Shown piece by piece: positions 57,001 to 63,498 of a DNA stretch of 64,000 nt. The notes under the pieces were generated by a model, which was not told where the DNA came from, did not search any database, and worked only from the letters and a program-made list of their open reading frames with translations. The position numbers and the translations under genes were made by a program. Positions within the stretch are counted from its first letter, which is position 1. Every line of letters starts with the position of its first letter. Origin of the DNA: Olivibacter sp036959255 (GTDB taxonomy: Bacteria; Bacteroidota; Bacteroidia; Sphingobacteriales; Sphingobacteriaceae); NCBI RefSeq assembly GCF_036959255.1, contig NZ_JAWMTI010000001.1:1302001-1366000 (forward strand). Reading direction: 5' to 3'.

Positions 57001-57516
57001 AAGAGGCGCACCTATGCGAAAGGTTCCGTTTTCATCGGTACGTGTACTTATAGTCGTACCCTTCACTTTGATAGAGACACCGACTAAAGCTTGTTTTGCC
57101 TCATCAAGTACTTTTCCTTTGATTGGAATGCTTGGTTGATCATCGACCGACTTTGGTAAATTGTTTTGCCTTACTTTTAGTAGAATATAATCTCCCTGTT
57201 GCTGGTAGGATAGTTTAGTGCCTTTTAACAATAGATCCAAAATATCGGCAACTGAGCGTTTAGCGGGTGCTATCGATACCGACGAATAGGTTTTGACCTC
57301 TTTAGCTTTATAGGCAAATCGATAGTCGCTGAGCGATTCGATCTTTAGAAGAGCGCTTTCTAGGGAGCCTCGGTGTGAAAAGGAAATATAGTCCTTATAA
57401 ATGGATTGGCCTTTCGTCTTTTCGGCGAGCAACAGGCCAAAAGAAAAAAGTATCAAAAAGGTTATAAGACTGGCTGTTCTCATAATAAAAATGAGATAGG
57501 TTGGTTTAAATTTCAT
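54085..57516 (-). CDS. SusC/RagA-type TonB-linked outer membrane protein with STN domain (pair 2)
   Basis: A 1143-residue outer-membrane transporter. After the signal peptide (two possible starts, 57516 and 57483) comes an STN domain (about residues 50-115), the element that contacts a FecR anti-sigma factor, then a carboxypeptidase-like domain (IKGKVLDEAKQALVGVSIKVKG), the LDEVVVVGYGTQRK linker, a plug with VRIRGIGTVNDNNPLYVVDG and IEVLKDASATAIYGSRAANGV, and the barrel ending YPQAKSFMFGINANF. The STN domain and upstream fecR/sigma pair imply substrate-induced expression. Confidence 0.94.
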   Translation of the reverse strand: MKFKPTYLIFIMRTASLITFLILFSFGLLLAEKTKGQSIYKDYISFSHRGSLESALLKIESLSDYRFAYKAKEVKTYSSVSIAPAKRSVADILDLLLKGTKLSYQQQGDYILLKVRQNNLPKSVDDQPSIPIKGKVLDEAKQALVGVSIKVKGTTISTRTDENGTFRIGAPLQAVLSISYLGYESREVVVESGQDLHIVLQSTEAALDEVVVVGYGTQRKRDLTGAVGQVSGTDLRSMPIRNATEAIQGQTAGVQVTSTGGSPGTPPAVRIRGIGTVNDNNPLYVVDGLPQNDIGWLNPNDIVSIEVLKDASATAIYGSRAANGVIMVTTAKGNQEGDQLSSQISLDSYLGIQNPVKTYDMMNAAEFMDYKNLANSNAGLDPYFSAQNKADVLQFLRANTGSEEGTNWWKEINHKNALVQNHDIAISGGVKDLAYRTSLSYMNQEGIINGSDYDRLSWRTNFNHNLRSWLKLSGNIGLINEGRGNVLENSPGFNTAFIAFVADPISPVYRTNLVDVPDFLRPGLFLDRIDQNNPWSFYSPILMTNKENPVVQTEIYKNNRWKGTAIKGGGSIDIQPVSWLKLRSNFGVDLTRGSSDYFSPKYYLDGDQFNVDATVSKSNSKTDYYVWENTATFDKQLGDHHLTFLVGTSAEQWKSESSSASKQGLVSNDPSQWIIDAGTINPQASGTKWEMALNSYFSRLFYAYKDRYMITANFRYDGSSNFGEDKKWGAFPSVSAGWNFAEEDFAKQWSWLNLGKLRVSWGKIGNQNISRGAYLTTFSGNMGYYLFGPRNPQLIGGSNYIGNAGIKWEQTEQLDIGLDLAFLNNKLNLTIDAYRKTTDGMLLNVPLPAYLGFPNSPWSNAGGVRNSGLELDLSYHNKIGDFGYSIAANASTFKNKVLSLGGGEPITGGGWISYTTTLTEEGMPIGYFYGFKTNGIFQSQQEADDYIQEGARPGDLRFVDVNGDGIINNADRTNLGDPFPDLTYGLRLGADYKHFDFQLLMQGTLGNKIMNIAKIDMKSGVGWYNAPKELLSEAWSPNNPSNTQFAINASNQNNLQISDWLVENGSYLRVKSVQLGYTLPADWLAKAKIQRIRVWAGAYNLFTFTSYSGLDPEIGSGSPLSMGVDQGYYPQAKSFMFGINANF

Positions 57517-57563
57517 AATTTCGCATCATTAAGCTTATCTCGTTAAGATTGGGTTTAATAAGG

Positions 57564-57587
57564 AAGGGATTGCTACAAGAATCCCTT
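57564..57587 (-). promoter_or_regulatory. Hairpin 1 in the fecR-susC gap
   Basis: AAGGGATT (57564-57571) / AATCCCTT (57580-57587), in the leader of the susC (pair 2) mRNA. Confidence 0.5.
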
Positions 57588-57596
57588 TTATCAAGT

Positions 57597-57636
57597 GAAG
57601 TCATGTTGGTTGCCGCCAACGTGACTTCCGTTTTTT
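57597..57636. terminator. Hairpin 2 in the fecR-susC gap, terminator-like
   Basis: GAAGTCATGTTGG (57597-57609) / CCAACGTGACTTC (57616-57628), 13 pairs with one G-U, followed by CGTTTTTT on the plus strand. In the minus direction there is no T run, so for the locus mRNA it may slow, protect or partly end transcripts between fecR and susC. Confidence 0.55.
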
Positions 57637-57685
57637 AGGGAGGGTATATTTTTTTCATCATTTTTTTCAATTTTGGTTATCCATT

Positions 57686-58681
57686 TTATTCACAACCATC
57701 GCCGTCGAAGTAAACGGTATCGTTTTTTATTTCATATTTAAAGTTGTTCAGGGCACTGATGACGTTTAACATTTCCCTCAGATTTTCTCCCTCATGGAAG
57801 GAGACGGTGAAATGACAGTCTCGGATTGCTTTATTACGGTAGATAAAAGTTTTATTGCTCCATCGTTCCAGTGTTTTTCCTGCATTTGCCATACTTACAT
57901 TATCAAAACGTAATCGCTGATGAATCCAAGCGATGATTGCATGGGCTTTTACTTCATGTAGTTGCTTATCATTCGTGTGTATATTATATACCAATTGCTG
58001 GTTCTTCCTTAACAAAGAGATGGTTTCAGCTTGTTTTTGCACAGCTATTGATCCTTTTTGGACGGTAACGGCAATGTGCTCGGCATCGAAGGTGTTAATG
58101 TTGAAAGCTGTTCCCAATACTTTCGTAACAAGGGGACCGGTTTCTACCATGAATGGTTTTTGTTTGTCGGATTGAACGTCAAAATAAGCCTCACCGGTTA
58201 ATAGCACGCGGCGATCACGCGCGTTATAGTCGCCCGCAATATGCAATTTGCTGCCGGCATTTAACCAAACGGATGTGCCGTCCGGCAATTCAATTTGTCG
58301 TTGTTCACCTAAAGGGGCAGTCCAGGTGGTCGCAAGCGTGCTTCTAAATGGTTTATGCTGCATAGACGGCCCGTAAAGGAGGAGGGTGCCGATTAACAAC
58401 AGGGCAATGCAGGCTGCCGCCCAGCCTAAATAAGTCTTTTTTTGTTTACTTGATTCCTTAAATCGTTTATCTGAAGTAATCTTCTGATAACTTTTGTCTG
58501 CCTGCTCCTGGTCGTCGAGGTGTGGAGTGACCGGCAGCTCTTGAAATTGTTCCAGCATCGAATCCAATTCCTTGCCCCGCGCGTCAGTTCGAATGGCCTG
58601 CATGAGAATCGTTAGCTCCTCGGCTGTAATGCGATTATCTGCTAATTTTTCCAATAATTCCTGTAGGCGTGCTTGCTCCAT
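57686..58681 (-). CDS. FecR family anti-sigma factor (DUF4974)
   Basis: A 331-residue inner-membrane regulator. The N-terminal cytoplasmic part (about 1-80) binds the sigma factor; a single membrane helix lies at about 86-106 (LGWAAACIALLLIGTLLLYG); the periplasmic FecR domain has WTAPLGEQRQIELPDGTSVWLNAGS (in parts) and LTGEAYFDVQSDKQKPF; the C-terminal DUF4974 domain has RLRFDNVSMANAGKTLERW. It relays substrate occupancy of the STN-bearing SusC to the sigma factor encoded 93 bases upstream. Confidence 0.94.
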   Translation of the reverse strand: MEQARLQELLEKLADNRITAEELTILMQAIRTDARGKELDSMLEQFQELPVTPHLDDQEQADKSYQKITSDKRFKESSKQKKTYLGWAAACIALLLIGTLLLYGPSMQHKPFRSTLATTWTAPLGEQRQIELPDGTSVWLNAGSKLHIAGDYNARDRRVLLTGEAYFDVQSDKQKPFMVETGPLVTKVLGTAFNINTFDAEHIAVTVQKGSIAVQKQAETISLLRKNQQLVYNIHTNDKQLHEVKAHAIIAWIHQRLRFDNVSMANAGKTLERWSNKTFIYRNKAIRDCHFTVSFHEGENLREMLNVISALNNFKYEIKNDTVYFDGDGCE

Positions 58682-58774
58682 AAATGGTGTTTTTAAAAGT
58701 CTTTCGAGGACTCTTTATAAATCAATACACCAAAATGGGAGCGAATAACTAGGTCTTGAAGAAATTTTTTTCGA

Positions 58775-59365
58775 TTAATGGTGGAAAAGAATAAAAAAGT
58801 GGATCAAACCGTACCTTAACAAGTGTTTTCGAATTTTTTTGAGACTTTCGACCAAGTGATTATTGACGGTATTGGGGGAGATGTGTAACTGTTCGGCAAT
58901 TTGGTCATGACTTAATCCTTCGTACCGACTGAGACAAAAGATGACTTTCTGTTGTGGGGAGAGATAGTTGAGGGCTTCTTTCGATTTTTCGTCAATTTCC
59001 TTTGCCACCATGATATCTTGGGAAAGCTGATCTAGTTCTTCTGTTTTTTTCGAAAGTTGCGCAATGGCTTTCTCTGATTTGGCAATTTTCCGCAATTCAT
59101 TCAATACCAGTCGACGGGAAATCGTAAACAAAAGCGGTGCTGCAGTAAAGCTGTGATCCAATTTATCCCTTGCTTGCCAAAACCGGATGAAGGTTTCCTG
59201 CATGATTTCTTCCGCGTCTTCTTCATTTTTCAGAAATCGACAAGCAAAACTGACGATTTTTGTCCGATAGCGATCATAAATTTGTCGAAAAGCAATTTCA
59301 TTTCCACCCTTAATAAGAAGAATTAAATCTTTTTCCTCTTCGTGTGAATGAATCATGGCATGCAT
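58775..59365 (-). CDS. ECF RNA polymerase sigma factor
   Basis: A 196-residue ECF sigma factor of the Bacteroidota FecI-like group. Region 2 shows AFRQIYDRYRTKIVSFA and EEDAEEIMQETFIRFWQARD; region 4 shows LSPQQKVIFCLSRYEGLSHDQIAEQLHISPNTVNNHL (a helix-turn-helix, in parts). It heads the minus-strand locus and should direct transcription of susC onward once released by FecR. An ATG at 59356 is an alternative start. Confidence 0.93.
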   Translation of the reverse strand: MHAMIHSHEEEKDLILLIKGGNEIAFRQIYDRYRTKIVSFACRFLKNEEDAEEIMQETFIRFWQARDKLDHSFTAAPLLFTISRRLVLNELRKIAKSEKAIAQLSKKTEELDQLSQDIMVAKEIDEKSKEALNYLSPQQKVIFCLSRYEGLSHDQIAEQLHISPNTVNNHLVESLKKIRKHLLRYGLIHFFILFHH

Positions 59366-59426
59366 TAGGTTTGTTCAAAACAATAGTAAGCATAAAAATG
59401 TAAAAACTAAAAAATACCTGGTTTTT

Positions 59427-59561
59427 CTATTGCTTGAGCACCCAATAGCCTAATATTAGCCAAATAATCCCTTTCAATAAGAAGAATAGAAAACCCCAGA
59501 AGCCGAGTCGCTTAAGCCAGATAATGAATTTGTTCTTTTTTGGGCTTTCGTTGTGTTCCAT
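59427..59561 (-). CDS. Small single-pass membrane protein
   Basis: A 44-residue protein starting MEHNESPKKNKFIIWLKRLG. A polar, basic N-terminus is followed by one aromatic-rich hydrophobic helix (about residues 20-40) with FLFFLLKGIIWLILGYW. Small proteins with an LKRLG-FLFF-KG-LWL pattern are common in Bacteroidota, and their function is unknown. It precedes the sigma factor gene by 61 bases on the same strand. Confidence 0.5.
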   Translation of the reverse strand: MEHNESPKKNKFIIWLKRLGFWGFLFFLLKGIIWLILGYWVLKQ

Positions 59562-59639
59562 GATCATTAAGACGTATAAAAGGGAATCTTGTTACCATGA
59601 ATAGTAACAAAAGAGAATCATCTGATCGAATAATGTTAT

Positions 59640-59760
59640 CCGGTATCCTCCAAGGCCGTTCTTCCCACACACAGGGCTATAGCGCGAAGCTAATTAACAC
59701 GTTCGGTTAAACGTAAAGACCCTCCGTTCTACCAAAAATGTTCTTTTTTAAAAGCGAAAT
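59640..59760. repeat. Fragment of the dispersed mosaic repeat (copy C)
   Basis: About 120 bases matching the second half of the central block of copies A and B (GGTATCCTCCAAGGCCGTT and the following CGGTTAAA...GTTCT words), clearly more diverged. The left and right blocks are missing. No gene is seen from 59562 to 59839. Confidence 0.6.
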
Positions 59761-59839
59761 CCCTCAATGGAAAGATTAAACCATGCTTACAGTAGACAGG
59801 GCTTTATCGCTATTGAAGAAAAAAATTAAACAGATGAAA

Positions 59840-60487
59840 TTACGGAATTTCTATCACACCGGCATATACACTGTCTGAACTGTTGTTACTGCCGTCAGTA
59901 GCAAAAAATGATAAATAAAGATGAAATTTCGCACCGGCTCTAAGCTCAGAAGGTAGTTCGATCTCGTCATGCAGTTCAAACCTACAATTTCCAAATTGTT
60001 TTGCTTCTGTAGAAATGCGTATGTCTTCCGGATACAACAGCAGCATGGTCCGGTTCCGGTTAATTTTTGAATCTATCGATGTGTTCTTCCAGTTAATAGA
60101 TAATTTTTTATCATTTACCTCTACCTGAACATTTTCAGGCGGAGGTAAAATGCCTTTGCTAAAGCAGAATCTTTCGTAATCCAGTTTATAACCATCCTCT
60201 GTTTCTAAAACAGCTTCTTTCAGGTTATATGACATAGCTGAGTTATGACCTGTCTTATTATTCGCATAGTTCATAAAACCGAGACGGACAAGCGGGACAA
60301 TTGGCTTTAACCTTTCTTGCATGAAGCTGAATTTGCTGCGTTGTTTGGCTTGCGATTTGGTAGGCTTTCGATTTTTGTTGATGCGTGGCAATCCGCGGAC
60401 ATAGTCAATCCCCTTCCACTTGCAAAAAACCACACTACCTACTTTTCCTGAAATTGGACCATTGGCCCCATTGGTTACTCTCCCCAT
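59840..60487 (-). CDS. DUF6266 family protein
   Basis: A 215-residue protein of unknown function. It fits DUF6266: a start like MGRVTNGANGPISGKVGSVVF, then KNRKPTKSQAKQRSKFSFM, a middle LDYERFCFSKGILPPPENV, a beta-sandwich-like second half with NRTMLLLYPED, and the ending SDSVYAGVIEI. DUF6266 proteins are frequent and multi-copy in Sphingobacteriaceae. No signal peptide is evident. Four 11-base tandem units lie about 130 bases upstream. Confidence 0.8.
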   Translation of the reverse strand: MGRVTNGANGPISGKVGSVVFCKWKGIDYVRGLPRINKNRKPTKSQAKQRSKFSFMQERLKPIVPLVRLGFMNYANNKTGHNSAMSYNLKEAVLETEDGYKLDYERFCFSKGILPPPENVQVEVNDKKLSINWKNTSIDSKINRNRTMLLLYPEDIRISTEAKQFGNCRFELHDEIELPSELRAGAKFHLYLSFFATDGSNNSSDSVYAGVIEIP

Positions 60488-60617
60488 GGCAGGTCATAAT
60501 TTAAAAGTTCATAAATGTGGTATCAATCGCTAGCGAATGCAGCTATACCATTTGTCTTTCTAAGATAGAGAATATTCTTTTAAAATTAGGAAAAAAATAG
60601 GATTTTGTTTTCTTTTA

Positions 60618-60661
60618 TCCGAATAAAGTCCGAACAAGGTCCGAATAATCTCCTAATAAAA
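60618..60661. repeat. 11-base tandem repeat array
   Basis: Four units in a row: TCCGAATAAAG, TCCGAACAAGG, TCCGAATAATC, TCCTAATAAAA, perhaps with a fifth degenerate unit (CTCGAATGAAT). The period is close to one helical turn. The rest of the 60488-60761 gap is AT-rich without a visible gene. Confidence 0.75.
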
Positions 60662-60761
60662 CTCGAATGAATAGTATTATTAAGTATAAGTCAACGCCCT
60701 GACTAGTATAAGCCGCGTTAATTGTTAAAGAAAAAAGTTTATCAGGGGTCCACTTAGCTTA

Positions 60762-61655
60762 TTAACTCCTGAATTTTCCGAATACGCCTAAGGGAAGCTT
60801 GTTCCCGGAGGTCGCTTGGAGAAATAGCTCCCCTGTTTCCAAATTTTTGACTGCGGGGAAAGCGCTTCTGATTAGGTTTTCTACAATAACGGAAGAAAAG
60901 CCTAAGGAGTAGGTATTTAGGATTAGAAAATGTTCTTTCGGGTCGAGTAGCTTGACCACATCCATCATCATCTCCGTAATATGGTCCTCCAGCTTCCATT
61001 TTTCTCCCTTCGGCCCATGACCATAAGCTGGTGGGTCTAAAATAACACCGTTGTATTTATTTCCTCTTTTCAATTCGCGCTTTACGAATTTTAGCGCGTC
61101 TTCTACTACCCAGCGAATATTATTTAATCCGGATAATTCCTGATTCTCATTTGCCCAAGTCACCACCTGTTTAATGGAATCGACATGCGTAGTATCTGCA
61201 CCGGCTGCTTGCGCGATCAAAGAAGCACCGCCGGTATAGGCAAAGAGATTTAAAATTTTTGGTTTCGGTGTTTTGAAGGATTTGATTGTTGAAGAGATGT
61301 AGTCCCAATTCACAGCTTGTTCAGGAAATATGCCAACATGTTTGAAGGAAGTCAGTCCTAAACGGAATTTTATTTCCACATCTGGATTTTTATAAGAAAT
61401 ATGCCATCTGTCAGGCGTTTTAGGATTTTTTTTTAACCAGTCTCCCGTCGTTGCAGAGCGGCCTTTGAACCGAATGTGATGACGCCGGTTCCACTCATCT
61501 TCATTTAATGCTTTGGGCCAGACGGCCTGTGGTTCCGGACGAATCAAGATTAACTCGCCGAAACGTTCCAATTTTTCGAAATTTCCGGAATCGATCAATT
61601 CGTAATCTTTCCAATATTGGGGGGATAAAAGCTGAATGTTGGATGTTTTTGTCAA
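60762..61655 (-). CDS. Class I SAM-dependent methyltransferase, RlmI/RlmK-like
   Basis: A 297-residue protein with the catalytic half of the RlmI/RlmK 23S rRNA methyltransferase family. Motifs: ILNLFAYTGGASLIAQAAGA (SAM motif I), THVDSIKQVVTWANEN, WVVEDALKFV, and the family motif VILDPPAYGHGPKGEKW. The N-terminal PUA domain found in E. coli RlmI (about 396 residues) is absent; instead there is a beta-rich domain of about 100 residues. The target is probably an rRNA base. A minus-strand TATCTTTG box lies at 61672-61679. Confidence 0.85.
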   Translation of the reverse strand: MTKTSNIQLLSPQYWKDYELIDSGNFEKLERFGELILIRPEPQAVWPKALNEDEWNRRHHIRFKGRSATTGDWLKKNPKTPDRWHISYKNPDVEIKFRLGLTSFKHVGIFPEQAVNWDYISSTIKSFKTPKPKILNLFAYTGGASLIAQAAGADTTHVDSIKQVVTWANENQELSGLNNIRWVVEDALKFVKRELKRGNKYNGVILDPPAYGHGPKGEKWKLEDHITEMMMDVVKLLDPKEHFLILNTYSLGFSSVIVENLIRSAFPAVKNLETGELFLQATSGNKLPLGVFGKFRS

Positions 61656-61671
61656 AGCGTCAAATTTTTGA

Positions 61672-61679
61672 CAAAGATA
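61672..61679 (-). promoter_or_regulatory. -7 box of the rRNA methyltransferase-like gene
   Basis: Minus-strand TATCTTTG, matching TAnnTTTG, 17 bases before the ATG; the -33 element is not clear. Confidence 0.35.
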
Positions 61680-61781
61680 GCGATTTTGTTAATTGCTTAC
61701 GTGTTATTCGTTGTTCGTATTGGCTGTTGGCCGGCCGGGCTTATTCTACGGTTGGTTGATAACCGATAGGTGTCTTCTTTA

Positions 61782-62534
61782 TTAAAACTTTTCTTTGGCT
61801 ATTTTCATGAATGGACTGGCAAAAACAAAATCGTTCAGCTCCTCCACATCCGTGTGTGCGATTTCTTTATTAGATCCTTCCCATTTCTTTTCTCCTTGGT
61901 ATAAGAAAAGAATATATTGGCCAATGCCCATGACGGAATTCATGTCATGTGTTACAACAACGGTTGTGGTATTGTATTCCTCGGTAATATCTTGAATCAA
62001 CTCGTCAATCACAATAGAGGTACGTGGGTCCAGCCCTGAATTCGGCTCATCACAGAAAAGATATTTAGGTGTCATGGCAATGGCACGGGCAATACCAACT
62101 CTTTTTTTCATACCGCCGGAAAGTTCGGCCGGAAAGAGTTTGTTCCGTCCTTCCAGATTAACCCGTTCCAAACAGAAGTTGGCACGCTCGACTCGTTCTT
62201 TTCTACTCATATCGCTGAACATCTGCAAGGGGAAGGTGATGTTCTCTTCTACCGTCATGGAATCAAATAGGGCCGAATTCTGAAAAAGCATGCCGATTTC
62301 CTTACGGATCGGAATACGTTCTTCGAAATTCATCCGTGTAAAATCTTGATCCTGATAAAGCACTTTACCCTTATTTGGTTCGTGTAAACCAACCATGCAT
62401 TTGAGTAAGGTGCTCTTTCCCGAACCGGAACCGCCGATGATTAAACTTATCTTACCAGGTTCAAAGTTGGCGGATATGCCCTTGAGCACATCGTTGCTAC
62501 CAAATGACTTATATATATCTTGTACTTCGATCAT
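61782..62534 (-). CDS. ABC transporter ATP-binding protein, MlaF-like
   Basis: A 250-residue ATPase: Walker A IIGGSGSGKSTLL, Q-loop FQNSALFDSMTVEENI, ABC signature ELSGGMKKRVGIARA, Walker B YLFCDEPNSGLDP and switch His in VVVTHDMNS. The pattern fits MlaF/TtgA ATPases that power phospholipid transport between the inner and outer membranes. It lies 64 bases after the permease gene; an MlaD-type substrate-binding gene is not within the window. Confidence 0.93.
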   Translation of the reverse strand: MIEVQDIYKSFGSNDVLKGISANFEPGKISLIIGGSGSGKSTLLKCMVGLHEPNKGKVLYQDQDFTRMNFEERIPIRKEIGMLFQNSALFDSMTVEENITFPLQMFSDMSRKERVERANFCLERVNLEGRNKLFPAELSGGMKKRVGIARAIAMTPKYLFCDEPNSGLDPRTSIVIDELIQDITEEYNTTTVVVTHDMNSVMGIGQYILFLYQGEKKWEGSNKEIAHTDVEELNDFVFASPFMKIAKEKF

Positions 62535-62598
62535 GTCTTAGCTATTAACGATCAGTTTTTCGTTTACTGTTTTACGCCCAATATAAAGCCGATAGCCG

Positions 62599-63333
62599 TT
62601 AAAGCATCAATGCAGTAATTACATAATCGGTAACCAAGATCATGATACAACTGACAACCACACTTTTCGTACTTGCTTGCCCAACTTCCAATGCGCCTCC
62701 CTTTACGTAGAAACCGTGATAGGCGGCTACGGATGTAATAACAAAACCAAAAACAAATGCTTTCACAAGCGCTACGGTTACGGTATATCCATTAAAATCA
62801 CCTGTAATACCCATAATATAATCCGCTGGTGTTACCGCACCGGATAGGGCTCCACCGATCAAGCCCCCGCTCAGGGCCAGAAAGATAGACAATATAACCA
62901 ACATCGGCACCATCGTGATTCCTGCTAATATTTTGGGGAGAATGAGGTAACCGGGAGCGTTGATGCCCATAATTTCCAAGGCGTCTATCTGTTCGGTAAC
63001 ACGCATGGAACCGATTTGAGAAGAGATGGACGAGCCTACCTTCCCAGCTAACACAAGTGCTGAAATGGTGGGGCTTAACTCCAATATACTCGAGTCACGG
63101 TTAATTTGACCGATAATGGAATTCGGAATAAGATCGGACACCAATTGGAAGGCAATTTGCATGGTCATAACCGCTCCGATAAATGTAGAAATAATGGCGA
63201 TGAGGCCCAGCGATCCTACACCGATGCTGTTCATCTCATGCATAATTTCTTTCCAGTAAATACTTGCTTTTTCAGGTTTTTTGAAAACTGATTTTAACAG
63301 TAAAAGATATTTGCCGAAGCTTGTAAAAAACAT
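62599..63333 (-). CDS. MlaE family lipid ABC transporter permease
   Basis: A 244-residue inner-membrane permease with 5 hydrophobic segments. Family motifs are IGVGSLGLIAIISTFIGAVMT near residue 40, KVGSSISSQIGSMRVTEQIDALEIMGI (in parts, the conserved cytoplasmic coupling region), LPKILAGITMVPML and the end CIMILVTDYVITALML. It is the first gene of the mlaE-mlaF unit and helps maintain outer-membrane lipid asymmetry. Promoter at 63363-63393. Confidence 0.93.
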   Translation of the reverse strand: MFFTSFGKYLLLLKSVFKKPEKASIYWKEIMHEMNSIGVGSLGLIAIISTFIGAVMTMQIAFQLVSDLIPNSIIGQINRDSSILELSPTISALVLAGKVGSSISSQIGSMRVTEQIDALEIMGINAPGYLILPKILAGITMVPMLVILSIFLALSGGLIGGALSGAVTPADYIMGITGDFNGYTVTVALVKAFVFGFVITSVAAYHGFYVKGGALEVGQASTKSVVVSCIMILVTDYVITALML

Positions 63334-63362
63334 ATATGCGTCTCAGAAATTATTATTATCAC

Positions 63363-63393
63363 CAAACTTAGATAAAATTGCATTCATATGCAA
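63363..63393 (-). promoter_or_regulatory. Promoter of the mlaE-mlaF unit
   Basis: Minus-strand TTG (63391-63393), 20 bases, TAAGTTTG (63363-63370), a full consensus match, 30 bases before the ATG. Confidence 0.6.
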
Positions 63394-63438
63394 TTTAGCG
63401 ATTCGGCTGGCTAAACAGAAATAGAAACAGCAATTTGA

Positions 63439-63446
63439 TATATTTG
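63439..63446 (+). promoter_or_regulatory. -7 box of the SDR gene
   Basis: TATATTTG matches TAnnTTTG, 53 bases before the ATG at 63499; no clear -33 TTG. Confidence 0.35.
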
Positions 63447-63498
63447 TTTGGGCGAAATGCCTGTGGTTAACCATTAACATTAAAAATTCTTAACGATC

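Noticed and set aside
60618..60661. CRISPR-like array
   Set aside because: Units are only 11 bases and have no spacers; no cas genes are present. It is a tandem repeat.
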